A DNA stretch of 64,000 bases from Micromonospora matsumotoense (lineage in GTDB: Bacteria; Actinomycetota; Actinomycetes; Mycobacteriales; Micromonosporaceae): contig NZ_FMCU01000021.1 in the NCBI RefSeq assembly GCF_900091525.1, positions 1-64,000 of the forward strand, written 5' to 3'. The notes under the pieces were generated by a model. That model was not told where the DNA came from. It searched no databases and saw only the letters and a list, made by a program, of their open reading frames with translations. The position numbers and the translations under genes were made by a program. Below are positions 1 through 8,113 of this stretch, piece by piece (position 1 is the first letter of the stretch; each line of letters starts with the position of its first letter).

Positions 1-84
1 GCGGTGGAGAAGTTCGGTGGTGACTCGGTGGCCGAGATCCGCCGCAACCTCGCCGGCTACCTCGACGCGCTGATCATCCGGTGA
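1..84 (+). CDS. C-terminal end of an unidentified protein (partial)
   Basis: The first 84 bases read as an open frame with no start inside the window and stop at a TGA. The visible 27 residues (AVEKFGGDSVAEIRR, then NLAGYLDALIIR) have normal actinomycete codon use and look like an amphipathic C-terminal helix. This is too little to name a family. It is followed immediately by a region of transposase and protease relics, so it is probably the last intact gene before a decayed segment. Confidence 0.45.
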   Translation, partial: AVEKFGGDSVAEIRRNLAGYLDALIIR

Positions 85-201
85 GCGCCGGCAGCGGCGG
101 GTGACGCCGAGGGCGCCCTCGGCGCGGCCCCGGCATTGCCGCCTTCCGGCGGGTGGCCGGTCTGACCGACGAACTCTGGCAGCGGTGGCTGCCCTGGCCC
201 G

Positions 202-516
202 ATGCGCCCCGCCTGGACGTCGCGGCGAACATCGTCGCGCTGGCCCACCACATGCATGATGCGCGAGGTGTCCGACACCCACGGCCTCCCGCATGTGGTC
301 CACGCAGACCGGGGCACCTCGATGACCTCGAAATCCGTCGCCGAACTGCGCGAAGACCTCACGGTGACCCGGTCACCCTCCCGACCGAAGGTGAGCAATG
401 ACAACCCGTACAGCGAGGCCTGGTTCAAGACGTTGAAGTACGCGCCGGTCTTCCCGGACCGCTTCGCCTCCCTCGCCCAGGCTCGGGCGTTCATGAACGA
501 CTTCGTGACACGATGA
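202..516 (+). pseudogene. IS3-family transposase (integrase core) remnant
   Basis: The frame contains the central integrase (rve) block of IS3/IS150-type transposases: HADRGTSMTSKSVAEL supplies the second catalytic aspartate and NDNPYSEAWFKTLKY the catalytic glutamate, followed by a recognisable PVFPDRF segment. The N-terminal helix-turn-helix, the first catalytic aspartate and the C-terminal tail are missing, and the N-terminal part of this frame does not resemble the family. It cannot be active. No terminal inverted repeats were found. It lies directly before a truncated mycosin gene, so the insertion may have helped destroy that locus. Confidence 0.7.
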
Positions 517-545
517 AACCGGTCTGCGGGTTGTCGTTGAGTGCC

Positions 546-725
546 GCCGACGCCGGCACCGACCTGCGCGAGCACCAGGAAGCTGACGGGATAGCAGCGC
601 AACAGCCGTACGCCCATCGCACATGGTGTGCGCTATCCCGCCGGGTTCCCGACGGCGTTGGCGGTGAACGCGGTCGGTGTCGACAGGAGATCCGGTCCGG
701 TGGCAGCCGACGCCGGCACCGACCT
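546..725. repeat. 20-bp direct repeat flanking about 140 bp beside the transposase relic
   Basis: The string gccgacgccggcaccgacct occurs at 546-565 and again at 706-725. The second copy lies inside the mycosin reading frame (ADAGTDL); the first is just outside it. Perfect 20-bp identity at 160-bp spacing beside a dead transposase suggests a local duplication or a recombination scar. No mobile-element ends were identified, so the mechanism is inferred. Confidence 0.5.
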
Positions 726-1239
726 CGCCGCCCCGGGGGCCGGGCTCGGCATCGCCCCGCGCGGGGCCGGTCACTACTCCGTCGGGGGTGTGGCCGTGGC
801 CGCCGCGCACGTCGCCGGGGTCGCCGCGCTGGTCCGGGCGTACCGGCCGGAGCTGTCCCAGGCCGAGGTCCGGGCCCGGCTGGAGCGGACCGCGGTCCCC
901 GCGCGGGACCCGGGGATCGGCGGCGGGACACTCGACGCGTACGCGGCGGTCGCCGCGCTCGCCCCCCGCCAGGCCGGCCCACCGGTGCCGATCGCGGTGG
1001 GGCCGGTCGCCGTGCCCACTGTCCCCGGGCCGTCCCGGGCGGCCCGGGTGGCCGGCCTGACCGCCCTCGGCGCGCTGGTGACGACCCTGCTGGTGGCCGC
1101 CGCCGTGCGCAGCCGGCGGGGCTCCCGCCGGCCCCGCTCCCGGCCGGTCCCGGGACCGTCGCCGGGTGAGCAAGCGGGGACGGCCGGTGGCCCCTGGCTC
1201 AGTCCACGGCCTCCGCCGTCGACTCCCGGGCGGTGCTGA
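628..1239 (+). pseudogene. Truncated S8 peptidase of the mycosin type, catalytic serine lost
   Basis: Residues from YPAGFPTALAVNAVGVD onward follow the mycosin/subtilisin pattern: a TDLAAPGAGL segment, then GGVAVAAAHVAGVAALVRAY where family members have GTSxAAPxVAGVAALV. The catalytic serine of GTS is replaced (GVA), and the N-terminal half with the Asp and His catalytic residues is absent. A hydrophobic C-terminal helix (VAGLTALGALVTTLLVAAAV) followed by arginines matches the membrane anchor of type VII-associated mycosins. Intact mycosins are usually well over 400 residues; this is about 200. No other type VII secretion genes are visible. An inactive relic is the best reading. Confidence 0.7.
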
Positions 1240-1474
1240 CCGTGCCGTGCCGGGCCCGCAGTGCGGCGGCGATCTCGTGAGGTCAGCCCACGGCGACGAC
1301 CGCGCGGCCCGGTCGTCGCGGCGCTGACCCACGTGCCGGTCAACCCGGCGGCCTTCGTCGTGCTCGCCGTGGGACGGTGCACCGCCGACCGCCGACCGCC
1401 GACCGGCGGCGGCGGGGTGGTCCGCCGGAGATCCGGCAGCCCCAGAGCCGTCCGGCCGCCGGTAGGATCAGCCG

Positions 1475-2419
1475 GTGGACCTGGACGACATCGCCGCCCG
1501 GCTCGGGGTGCCCGTCGAGGAGGTCGAGCGGGTGCACCGGCTCGCCGGCGACCGACCGTCGGCCCCGCTGCCCGCCCGGGCCGACGCGCCCGCGATCCTC
1601 GACCGGCTCGCGGTGCGACCGGACGACGCCGCCGAGATCGTGGCCGGCTGGCCCGACCCCGACTCTCCCCTGTGGACTCCGGAGCTGCGCTGGCTGCTCG
1701 ACCGCTCGACCGCCCTGGTCCGCGCCGACCTCGGCGGCGTCGAGTGGCTGTCGCCGGGCCCGGAGCTGCCCCGTGACCGGGGCCCCGCCTGGCGGCACCT
1801 CTACGTGTACGGCTACCTCGCCCTGCTCGACGTGGTCACCGGCTACCACCGCGACCACGGCATCGCCGACGGCGTGACCTGGGCGACCCTCGCCGACCTG
1901 GGCCGTAACCTGGCGATCGACCGGCGGATGCACGGCGAGGGCTGGCCGGTCATGCAGAGCTGGCTGACCCTGCACGCCCGGGGCGGCCTCTACGAGCTGG
2001 GCCGGCTCCAGCACGAGCGCGGCGGCACCGCCATCGGCCTGCACATCCCCGATGCGGGGCCGATGACCCCGGCGGCGGTCGACGCGTCGCTCGACGAGGC
2101 CCGGGAGTTCTTTCCCCGCCACTTCCCCGACGAGCACTACACCGAGTTCTCCTGCGGCTCGTGGCTGCTCGACCCGCAACTGCGCGACTACCTCCCCGAG
2201 GACTCCAACATCATCCGGTTCCAGCGCAGGTTCGCGTTGCAGCCCCACGTGCCGCAGGACGGGCCGGACGCCGACGTCGAGGTACGCCGGTTCGCCTTCC
2301 GTACGCTCAGCACCCCGCTCGACCAGCTACCCCGGCGGACCGGGCTGCAACGCGCGATCATCGACCACCTGGCGGCCGGCGGCCACTGGCACTGGCGGCA
2401 CGGCCGCTTCCCGATCTAG
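1475..2419 (+). CDS. GNAT-like acyltransferase domain protein
   Basis: A 314-residue soluble protein starting at GTG (VDLDDIAARLGV). The architecture resembles the two-domain actinobacterial family with a helical N-terminal acyltransferase domain and a GNAT-like C-terminal domain: the first third carries DLDDIAARLGVPVEEVERV, and the middle contains WATLADLGRNLAID and the GEGWPVMQSWLTLHARGG segment typical of that family. The C-terminal part (EFSCGSWLLDPQL, then SNIIRFQRRF) is conserved in homologues as I know them. Substrate and reaction are unknown. It stands alone, convergent with the downstream MarR gene, with no operon partners. Confidence 0.65.
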   Translation: MDLDDIAARLGVPVEEVERVHRLAGDRPSAPLPARADAPAILDRLAVRPDDAAEIVAGWPDPDSPLWTPELRWLLDRSTALVRADLGGVEWLSPGPELPRDRGPAWRHLYVYGYLALLDVVTGYHRDHGIADGVTWATLADLGRNLAIDRRMHGEGWPVMQSWLTLHARGGLYELGRLQHERGGTAIGLHIPDAGPMTPAAVDASLDEAREFFPRHFPDEHYTEFSCGSWLLDPQLRDYLPEDSNIIRFQRRFALQPHVPQDGPDADVEVRRFAFRTLSTPLDQLPRRTGLQRAIIDHLAAGGHWHWRHGRFPI

Positions 2420-2529
2420 GGCCGGACCCGCACCGGCGGGCGCTGCGGTGCCGGATCCGGGCCGGTCGCCTGCCGCGCCGCGCCGACGATGGACAGTGCC
2501 CGGTGGGACCGCGCGGGGAAACCGGCTGG

Positions 2530-3036
2530 TCACGCCGGGAAGTGCGGTGCGGGCGGTGGTCCGTCGGGATCGTGGTCGGCCCGGGGCTGCACCAGTCGAC
2601 CGGCGATCCGTTCGAGGGCGGCGAGGTCCTGCGGGGCGAGCCGGTCGATGAGGTGCCGCCGTACCGACTCGACGTGGACCGGCGCGGCGTCCCGGAGGGC
2701 GTCCAGCCCCTGGGCGGTCAGCACGAGGAGACAGCCTCGCCCGTCGGCCGGGTCGGGTGCGCGGCGCAGCAGCCCGCGCGCCTCCATCCGGCTCGCGTGC
2801 CGGGACAGGCGGCTGCGGGACCAGCCCATCTTGTCGGCCTGCACGCCCAGGGTGCTGGTCTGCGCGGGCTGCTCCGACAGGGTGCTCAGCACCTCGTAGT
2901 CGGCTTCGGACAGGCCGATCGCCGCCAGGTCGTGCGCGGTGCCGGTCTGGACGGCGAGCATCACGCGTCGCAGGGACCGCCAGGCCCGCTCCTCGGGAGG
3001 CTCCAGCCAAGGCACCGGTCCCGACTTAGTTGACAT
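2530..3036 (-). CDS. MarR-family transcriptional regulator
   Basis: A 168-residue winged-helix regulator. The DNA-binding core runs from about residue 45 (SEADYEVLSTLSEQP) through LGVQADKMGWSRSRLSRHASRMEARGLLRR to the wing DPADGRGCLLVLTAQG. Flanking helices would form the MarR dimer interface. It is divergent from the FMN reductase-acetyltransferase gene with only 31 bp between the two start codons, so it very likely represses itself and that gene. An inverted repeat covers both starts (see the operator entry). MarR proteins next to NADPH-dependent FMN or quinone reductases often sense phenols or oxidants; the ligand here is unknown. Confidence 0.85.
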   Translation of the reverse strand: MSTKSGPVPWLEPPEERAWRSLRRVMLAVQTGTAHDLAAIGLSEADYEVLSTLSEQPAQTSTLGVQADKMGWSRSRLSRHASRMEARGLLRRAPDPADGRGCLLVLTAQGLDALRDAAPVHVESVRRHLIDRLAPQDLAALERIAGRLVQPRADHDPDGPPPAPHFPA

Positions 3037-3078
3037 GTAATCAATCTAGCATCTAGCCTTCGTTTCCATGTCAACGAA
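3026..3078. promoter_or_regulatory. Divergent promoter with inverted repeat spanning both start codons
   Basis: The arms ttagttgacat (3026-3036) and atgtcaacgaa (3068-3078) match as inverted repeats at 10 of 11 positions and each contains the start codon of one gene, so both proteins begin Met-Ser-Thr-Lys. Between them is a 7-bp tandem repeat (atctagc at 3044-3050 and 3051-3057). With 31 bp separating the starts there is no room for normal leaders. MarR binding across the arms would block both genes. The operator role is inferred. Confidence 0.5.
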
Positions 3079-4138
3079 ACCGCTCCGCGTCCTCGCGCTG
3101 ACCTGTGCCACCCGCCCCGGCGCGCTCGGTCCCGCCGTGGGCCGGTGGCTGATCGACACGGTCACCCCCCGGGCCGCGACACTCGACGTCGAGGTGGTGC
3201 CGGTGGCCCTCGACGACCTGGACCTGCCGTTCCTCGACGAGGAGGAATCCCCGTCGTCGGGTGACTACCGGCACGAACACACCCGCCGGTGGAGCGCGAT
3301 CGTCGACGCGGCGGACGGCTTCATCGCCGTCACCCCGGAGTACGACCATGCGATGCCGGCGACGCTGAAGAACGCGTTGGACCACCTCGGCAGCGAGTGG
3401 GCGTGGAAACCGATCGGCTTCGTCAGTTACGGGCACACCTCGGCCGGCACCCGGGCGGTCCAGCACGCCGAGCAGGTGGTGACCGCCCTGCGCATGGTCC
3501 CGTCGGGCGCCACGGTCGCCATCCGCATCGGCGACGCCGTGCGCGACGGCCAACTGCGACCGGACGCCGACCGCGACGCGGCCGGTGCCGCCCTGCTGGA
3601 CGAGGTGGTCCGGCTCGCCCACGCCCTGCGGCCGATGCGCGAGCGCGACCGGGCCATGCCCGGCCCGCTGCCGGGGTCCTACGCCCGGCGACTGACCGTC
3701 GACGACGCGCCCGAGGTCACCGTGCTGCAACGGTGCTGCTGGACTGAGGAGGCGGTGGTCAACGAGACACTGGCCATCCCGCCGCTGCACGAGTCGGTGC
3801 AGGAGGTGCGGGAGTGGCTGGCGAGTTGGCACACCACGGGTATCTGGCGTGACGGACGGCTGCTGGGCATGGTGCGGACCCTCCCCGACGGCACCGACTG
3901 CCACCTGGGGCGGCTCGCCGTCGTACCCGACCTGCGCGGGCGGGGGATGGGGCGGTGGCTGTTGCAGGCCGCCGAGGTCACCGCCGGACCGGGGTGCCGC
4001 CGCATCCAACTGTTCACCGGGGCCAGGAGTCTGCGCAACATCGCCCTCTACCAGAGCGTCGGCTACCGGCCGGTGTCACCGGCCGGCCCGGACGGCACCG
4101 TCTGCCTGGCCAAGTCTCTGCCCGACACCGGGCACTGA
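3068..4138 (+). CDS. NADPH-dependent FMN reductase fused to a GNAT acetyltransferase
   Basis: A 356-residue two-domain protein. Residues about 5-175 match the flavodoxin-like NADPH-dependent FMN reductase family: a CATRPGALGPAVGRWL loop for the flavin phosphate, then ITPEYDHAMPATLKNALDHL-like sequence (here VTPEYDHAMPATLKNALDHL) and KPIGFVSYG. Residues about 204-350 form a GNAT domain: YARRLTVDDAPEV at its start and the acetyl-CoA loop RGRGMGRWLL near residue 290, ending with ALYQSVGYRPV. The two are normally separate proteins. Reading is continuous with no stop or frame change at the junction. Divergent from a MarR repressor, it is probably induced by a redox-active or toxic compound, which it might reduce and acetylate. 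Confidence 0.8.
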   Translation: MSTKPLRVLALTCATRPGALGPAVGRWLIDTVTPRAATLDVEVVPVALDDLDLPFLDEEESPSSGDYRHEHTRRWSAIVDAADGFIAVTPEYDHAMPATLKNALDHLGSEWAWKPIGFVSYGHTSAGTRAVQHAEQVVTALRMVPSGATVAIRIGDAVRDGQLRPDADRDAAGAALLDEVVRLAHALRPMRERDRAMPGPLPGSYARRLTVDDAPEVTVLQRCCWTEEAVVNETLAIPPLHESVQEVREWLASWHTTGIWRDGRLLGMVRTLPDGTDCHLGRLAVVPDLRGRGMGRWLLQAAEVTAGPGCRRIQLFTGARSLRNIALYQSVGYRPVSPAGPDGTVCLAKSLPDTGH

Positions 4139-4201
4139 CCGGGCCGCCGACCCACGCCGGGCGCACGACGGCACGCGCCACCACGGGCCACGGTGCGCGC
4201 C

Positions 4202-4235
4202 CCGTCCACCCGCCGACGCCACCGGCGGTGGACGG
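4202..4235 (+). terminator. Stem-loop terminator after the FMN reductase-GNAT gene
   Basis: The arms ccgtccacccgcc (4202-4214) and ggcggtggacgg (4224-4235) pair over 12 bp with one bulged base. The hairpin lies 64 bp past the stop codon and before a convergent relic. No T-tract follows, which is usual for high-GC actinomycetes. Confidence 0.5.
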
Positions 4236-4259
4236 GTGACCGGGAGCCGTGCGCCGTGC

Positions 4260-4592
4260 TCAGGTCGGTGTGCCACTGCCGGTCGGAGGGTCGGTCGGCT
4301 CGGAGACGTGTGCGGTGACGATCCGCCGGCCGACGGAGAGGCGTACCCAGGTCGGGGTCTGTCGACCGGTGCCGGCGTACCGGAATCGGGTGGTCACCAC
4401 CGCGAGGTCCGGGCCGAACGTGGTGACCAGCGGGTCGACCAGCCACCGACCGACCGGCAGCGCCGGCTGCGCGGCCCGCCACCTGCGCTGCTCGTCCCAC
4501 CCGTACTGGTGGTCGGCGAGGCCGAACCGCACAGTCCGGTCGAACTCCCAGAAGTAGCCGCAGATCCGGTCGGCGTCGCCGTCGACGACTCT
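4260..4592 (-). pseudogene. AtzH-like (NTF2-fold) protein fragment
   Basis: Read on the minus strand, the frame gives DGDADRICGYFWEFDRTVRF, then LADHQYGWDEQRRWRAAQP, VVTTRFRY and GRQTPTWVRLS...RIVTAHVS. This follows the AtzH/DUF3225 family, in which FWdxxRTVRFG, the GRQSQTWVR strand and a final WRIVAAHVS are typical. The N-terminal helix of the family is not found in frame and no ATG lies upstream; the only in-frame GTG is at 4532, inside the conserved core. It follows the Gfo/Idh gene by about 110 bp. It is most likely a truncated relic, though an unrecognised start or a frameshift is possible. Confidence 0.5.
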
Positions 4593-4699
4593 GCCATCTG
4601 CCCCGCCGGCCGGGGCGGCGCGTCCCCCCGCCCGGTGGACGCCGCCACGGCCCGCCGGATGTCCCCGGCGGCCGGGGTGCGGGCGTCCTCCCGATCCGC

Positions 4700-5803
4700 T
4701 CAGCGTCCCCGCCAGTCCCCGGCCGGGGTGAGCGGGACGGGACCTGGTCGCCGCACCGTCGTGGTCAGCGCGATCCGCCGGCCCTCGGCCGCCGACCGCA
4801 GCAGGCTCGTCATCGTGTCGAGCACGTGCAACGCCAGGTCACCGCCGGCCCGGGGCGGACGCCCCGGGCCGGCCCGGACGGCGTCGATCAGCCCGAGCCC
4901 CCGGGAGCCGTCCCGGTAACCCGCCGTCGGCGCGAGCACCCGCCACCCGTCGCCACCGAGCGGGCACAACCGGACCTCACCGTCGAAATAGTTCGGATCG
5001 GGTACGGCGAGGGTGCCGCTCTCCCCGTGCACCTCGATCGGCGCGGCTGTCGTGGTCACCCCGTCGAAACTCGTGGTGATGGTGGACAGCGCACCGCTGG
5101 TGTGTTCGAGCACGCCGGTGACGTGGGTGTCCACCTGCACCGGGATGCGCTGGCCCAGACGCGGGCCGTTACCGATGACCCGTTCGGGGCGCAGCCGGCT
5201 GGCCGTCCCGGTCACCGCGCGCACCGGACCGAGCAGGTGGATCAGCGCCGAGAGGTAGTACGGCCCCATGTCCAGCAACGGGCCGCCACCCGGGGCGTAG
5301 TAGAAGTCGGGGTGGGGGTGCCAGCGCTCGTGCCCGGGGGTGACCATGACGGCCGAGGCGGCCAGCGGACGCCCGATCAGCCCGCCGTCGATCGCCGCGC
5401 GGGCCGTCTGCGTCCCCGTGCCCAGGACGGTGTCCGGCGCGCAGCCCACCCGGACGCCGGCCGAGGTGGCCCGCTCGATGACCGCACGGCCGTCCGGCAA
5501 CGACACGGCGAGCGGCTTCTCCACGTACACGTGCTTGCCCGCCTTGATCGCGGCGAGCGAGATCTCCACGTGCGCGGCGGGGATGGTGAGGTTGAGCACC
5601 GTCTGCACGTCCGGGTGGTCGAGCAGGTCCGCGACGCTCAGCGCCGCTGCGTCGGCGAGGGTGGCGGCAGCGGCGGTGGACCGGTCGGCGTCGAGGTCGG
5701 CCACCGCGACGACGCGCAGCTCGGGGTGGCCGACGAGGGTGTCCAGATAGGCGCGGGAGATGACCCCGAGCCCTACGACGCCGATGCGGTGCGGGTCGCC
5801 CAC
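4700..5803 (-). CDS. Gfo/Idh/MocA-family oxidoreductase
   Basis: A 367-residue NAD(P)-dependent dehydrogenase. The Rossmann loop VVGLGVISRAYL is near the N terminus, followed by VVAVADLDADR and the family signature AGKHVYVEKPLAVSL with the catalytic-site EKP lysine. The C-terminal alpha/beta substrate domain contains GGGPLLDMGPYYLSAL. The GTG at 5803 is chosen because the Rossmann strand begins six residues later. It overlaps the end of the ThuA-like gene by 31 bp in another frame, showing tight coupling. Gfo/Idh proteins paired with ThuA proteins oxidise sugar hydroxyls, for example at C3 of trehalose-like substrates. The substrate here is unknown. Confidence 0.88.
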   Translation of the reverse strand: MGDPHRIGVVGLGVISRAYLDTLVGHPELRVVAVADLDADRSTAAAATLADAAALSVADLLDHPDVQTVLNLTIPAAHVEISLAAIKAGKHVYVEKPLAVSLPDGRAVIERATSAGVRVGCAPDTVLGTGTQTARAAIDGGLIGRPLAASAVMVTPGHERWHPHPDFYYAPGGGPLLDMGPYYLSALIHLLGPVRAVTGTASRLRPERVIGNGPRLGQRIPVQVDTHVTGVLEHTSGALSTITTSFDGVTTTAAPIEVHGESGTLAVPDPNYFDGEVRLCPLGGDGWRVLAPTAGYRDGSRGLGLIDAVRAGPGRPPRAGGDLALHVLDTMTSLLRSAAEGRRIALTTTVRRPGPVPLTPAGDWRGR

Positions 5804-6483
5804 AGCATCCCCCTCTCGATGACGGTCCGCACGGACGGGTGCTCCAGCACGTCCAGGCTGTGCCCGGGGGTCGTCACCACGACCCGACCGGCACCCCAGC
5901 GCCGGGTCCAGATCGCCGGCGAGGTGACCGGCCGGTGCCAGGGGTGCCAGTCCCGGGTGGGGTGGACGGTGGTGGCCAGCACGTCGATCAGATCGTCGTG
6001 CAGCACCCAGTACTGCTCGGTGACGAGGTCGATGTCGGCGATCCCGGCGGTGATCGGGTGCTCCCGGCCGAGATCGGTGACGGTCACCGTGTGCGGCAGG
6101 AAGTTGTCCTGTTCGCCACCGCGCCGCTCGCAGGGCTCCTGACCCGGATGGGTGGCGAACTGGCCGCCCACCAGGTGCAGGTAGTCCGACGAGGCGCGGA
6201 ACGCGTCCACGATGCCGCCGTGCCAGCCGGTCAGGCCCGTCCCGGCGACGACCGCCGCGCTCAGGCCGGCCACCTGGTCGGCGGTGATCTCCGCCATCGT
6301 CATGCACTGCACGACGAGGTCGGTGTCGGCCATCGCGGCGGCGTCGGCGTAGACCTTCGTGGACTCCTCGATCCGCACCGTGAAGTCGTGACGTTCCAGG
6401 AACGGCAGGAACAGCTCGGTCGCCCGGACCGGCTGGTGTCCCTCCCAGCCACCGCGTACCACCAGTGCTCTGCGCTGCGTCAC
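5773..6483 (-). CDS. ThuA-like domain protein
   Basis: A 236-residue protein covering one ThuA (class I glutamine amidotransferase-like) fold: ALVVRGGWEGHQPV at the N terminus, LVVQCMTMAEI, the TGLTGWHGGIVDAFRAS turn, QFATHPG, and the HPITAGIADIDLVTEQYWVLHD segment common to ThuA proteins. The GTG at 6483 follows a strong ggagggg ribosome site. There is no signal peptide, so it acts in the cytoplasm. The gene overlaps the downstream Gfo/Idh dehydrogenase. ThuA/ThuB pairs act in keto-sugar formation from disaccharides. A second, secreted ThuA domain occurs near 59 kb in this window. Confidence 0.82.
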   Translation of the reverse strand: MTQRRALVVRGGWEGHQPVRATELFLPFLERHDFTVRIEESTKVYADAAAMADTDLVVQCMTMAEITADQVAGLSAAVVAGTGLTGWHGGIVDAFRASSDYLHLVGGQFATHPGQEPCERRGGEQDNFLPHTVTVTDLGREHPITAGIADIDLVTEQYWVLHDDLIDVLATTVHPTRDWHPWHRPVTSPAIWTRRWGAGRVVVTTPGHSLDVLEHPSVRTVIERGMLWATRTASAS

Positions 6484-6681
6484 CCTCGCTCCCCTCCACG
6501 GTCCGTCGTCCGCCGGGCCGACCGTTCCCACCCGGCGACGTGCCGCCGACGACCGCGCCGGCCGGGCACCGAAACCGTACTCGTATCCGCCGACACCGTC
6601 GGCCCCGCGCGGCGCGGCACCGTCACACCGAATCCCCGAGCGCCGGACATCGGACGGGTAGTCCGACGCCCGTACGATCGG

Positions 6682-6920
6682 ATGGTGCGCGAGCTGCTGC
6701 GATCCTGGTGGCGTGAGCCTCGCCCGGCGCACCCGCCGCCGCGCGGGTGGCGCGACGGGGCGCTGGTCGCCCTGCTCGCGGCAGCGGGGCTGGTGGAGGG
6801 GTTCGCCCGGTGGGCAGCCCGCCGTCGCCGGCCGTCGTGCCGGTCGTGATCGGCGTCGGCCTCACCCCGGTCCTGCTGTGGCGGCGGACGAGACCCCTGC
6901 TCATGACGGTGGTCGCCTTC
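6682..6920 (+). pseudogene. Sensor histidine kinase N-terminal remnant, frameshifted
   Basis: The first part reads VRELLRSWWREPRPAHPPP then GWRDGALVALLAAAGLVEG, which matches the cytoplasmic leader and first membrane helix of NarL-type actinomycete sensor kinases. Homology then continues in another frame as VIGVGLTPVLLWRRTRPLLM, the next membrane segment. A frameshift and loss of everything after the second helix leave no kinase domain. It is followed directly by a second relic. No response regulator lies nearby. Confidence 0.55.
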
Positions 6921-6936
6921 CCGGTCCGCGCCGGTC

Positions 6937-7248
6937 CCGGTGCTGCTGCACATCGCCGCCGCCGTCACGTTCAGCCTGCTGGGGGCGCTCCAGTTCGTCC
7001 CGGGGTTCCGTCGGCGGCACCGGGCCTGGATGAAGCGGGGCTACCCGATCGGGCAGGGCGCGGGGAGGCAGGCCGTGCTGCTGTCGACCTGGGCGCTGGC
7101 GGTGGGGCCGACCACCGAGCTGTCCCGGGCGGTGCTGATGGGTGCCTCCTGGACGCTCAACCTGCTCGTCGCCGAATGGCTGATCCGCCGACGGCACCCC
7201 GCCGCGACCACGGCGTCCCGCCCGACGACACCCGCCGCGGCGGGCTGA
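6937..7248 (+). pseudogene. DUF2306 membrane protein with internal deletion
   Basis: The frame starts LLHIAAAVTFSLLGALQFVPG then FRRRHRAW, the second helix region of DUF2306 proteins. It then jumps to RGYPIGQGAG...AVLMGASWTLNLLVAEWLIRRR, the C-terminal helices of the same family. The middle helices are gone, so the roughly 100 residues left correspond to two ends joined by a deletion. It abuts the histidine kinase relic, so both may derive from one rearrangement. Confidence 0.5.
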
Positions 7249-7323
7249 GGGCGGGCGGGACGCCGTCCGGGCGGCCTCGTCGCGGCTCCCTGCCGGGTAA
7301 CCGGTGGATGGGTTGCCGACGTC

Positions 7324-7362
7324 GTCGGAGCACCCCGGACCTGGGGTCGGAGCACCCCGGAC
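7324..7362. repeat. Short tandem repeat, 22-bp period
   Basis: The 17-mer gtcggagcaccccggac occurs at 7324-7340 and 7346-7362. It lies between the DUF2306 relic and the convergent DinB-like gene. No coding or hairpin role is evident. Confidence 0.5.
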
Positions 7363-7394
7363 CCGGTCGGTGACCGTTCGGCGGGGTCGGCGGG

Positions 7395-7985
7395 TCAGGC
7401 GAACCGGTCGGCGAGCGCCGTCAGCTTGGCGACGTATGCCGGCCAGTCCTGCGCATCGAGGACCTGCGGGTTCTCCCGTCGCCAGCCGACCGCCGCGTCG
7501 TGCTGCTCGCGCAGGATGTCGGCGTGTCCGGCGTGCCGGGCGAGATCACAGGTCACGTGGATGATGATCTGGTGCAGGGTGACGTCCTGCTGGCCCGGCC
7601 GCCACCACGACACCTGCCCCGGCGCGTCGAGCGGCAGCTGGGCGATCGTCTGGTCGGCGAACTCCCCCACCCGGCGGTAGAGGTCGATCAACCCGTCCTT
7701 CGTCTCGTCCTCCCGCGCGTACCAGTCCGCCTGTGGGTCCTCGTCGTACGCCTGCAGGGGGACCAGTTCGCCGGGGGTCGGGAACTCGCGGCCGAAGGTG
7801 GGCCCGAAGTAGCCCGCCTCGACGTTGAGGCAGTGCTTGAGCAGGCCCAGCAGGTTGTTGCCGGTGGCGGTGCGGGGCAGCCTGACCGCCCGTTCGTCGA
7901 GCCCGTCGAGCTTCCAGACGAGGTCGTCGCGCGTCGCCCGGAGGTAGTGCCGCAGTGCCGCTTTCGGATCGTCCCGCTCAGTCAT
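7395..7985 (-). CDS. DinB-family (DUF664) protein
   Basis: A 196-residue helical-bundle protein. It shows the DinB/DUF664 pattern of three spaced histidines that bind a metal: LLGLLKHCLNVEAGYF, then LHQIIIHVTCDLARHAGHADILREQ, the most conserved stretch. In actinomycetes this superfamily includes mycothiol-dependent transferases and isomerases, so a thiol-transfer role is possible but not shown. The ATG at 7985 is the first good start. It is monocistronic. The neighbouring plus-strand lipoprotein gene diverges from it. Confidence 0.75.
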   Translation of the reverse strand: MTERDDPKAALRHYLRATRDDLVWKLDGLDERAVRLPRTATGNNLLGLLKHCLNVEAGYFGPTFGREFPTPGELVPLQAYDEDPQADWYAREDETKDGLIDLYRRVGEFADQTIAQLPLDAPGQVSWWRPGQQDVTLHQIIIHVTCDLARHAGHADILREQHDAAVGWRRENPQVLDAQDWPAYVAKLTALADRFA

Positions 7986-8113
7986 GCCCGCCAGTCTTCC
8001 CCACGGGTCTGACCGTCTTCGGGACCGCCCGCTGCGGTAAACAGCTTCCTGACAGTCACCGGTGATGCTGAGTTCCGGCGAGATCGCCGAAGAGCTGACC
8101 GGAGGGCGTCACG

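Noticed and set aside
57..617. Minus-strand frame over the transposase and mycosin relics
   Set aside because: It is antisense to recognisable transposase sequence and has no family pattern of its own.
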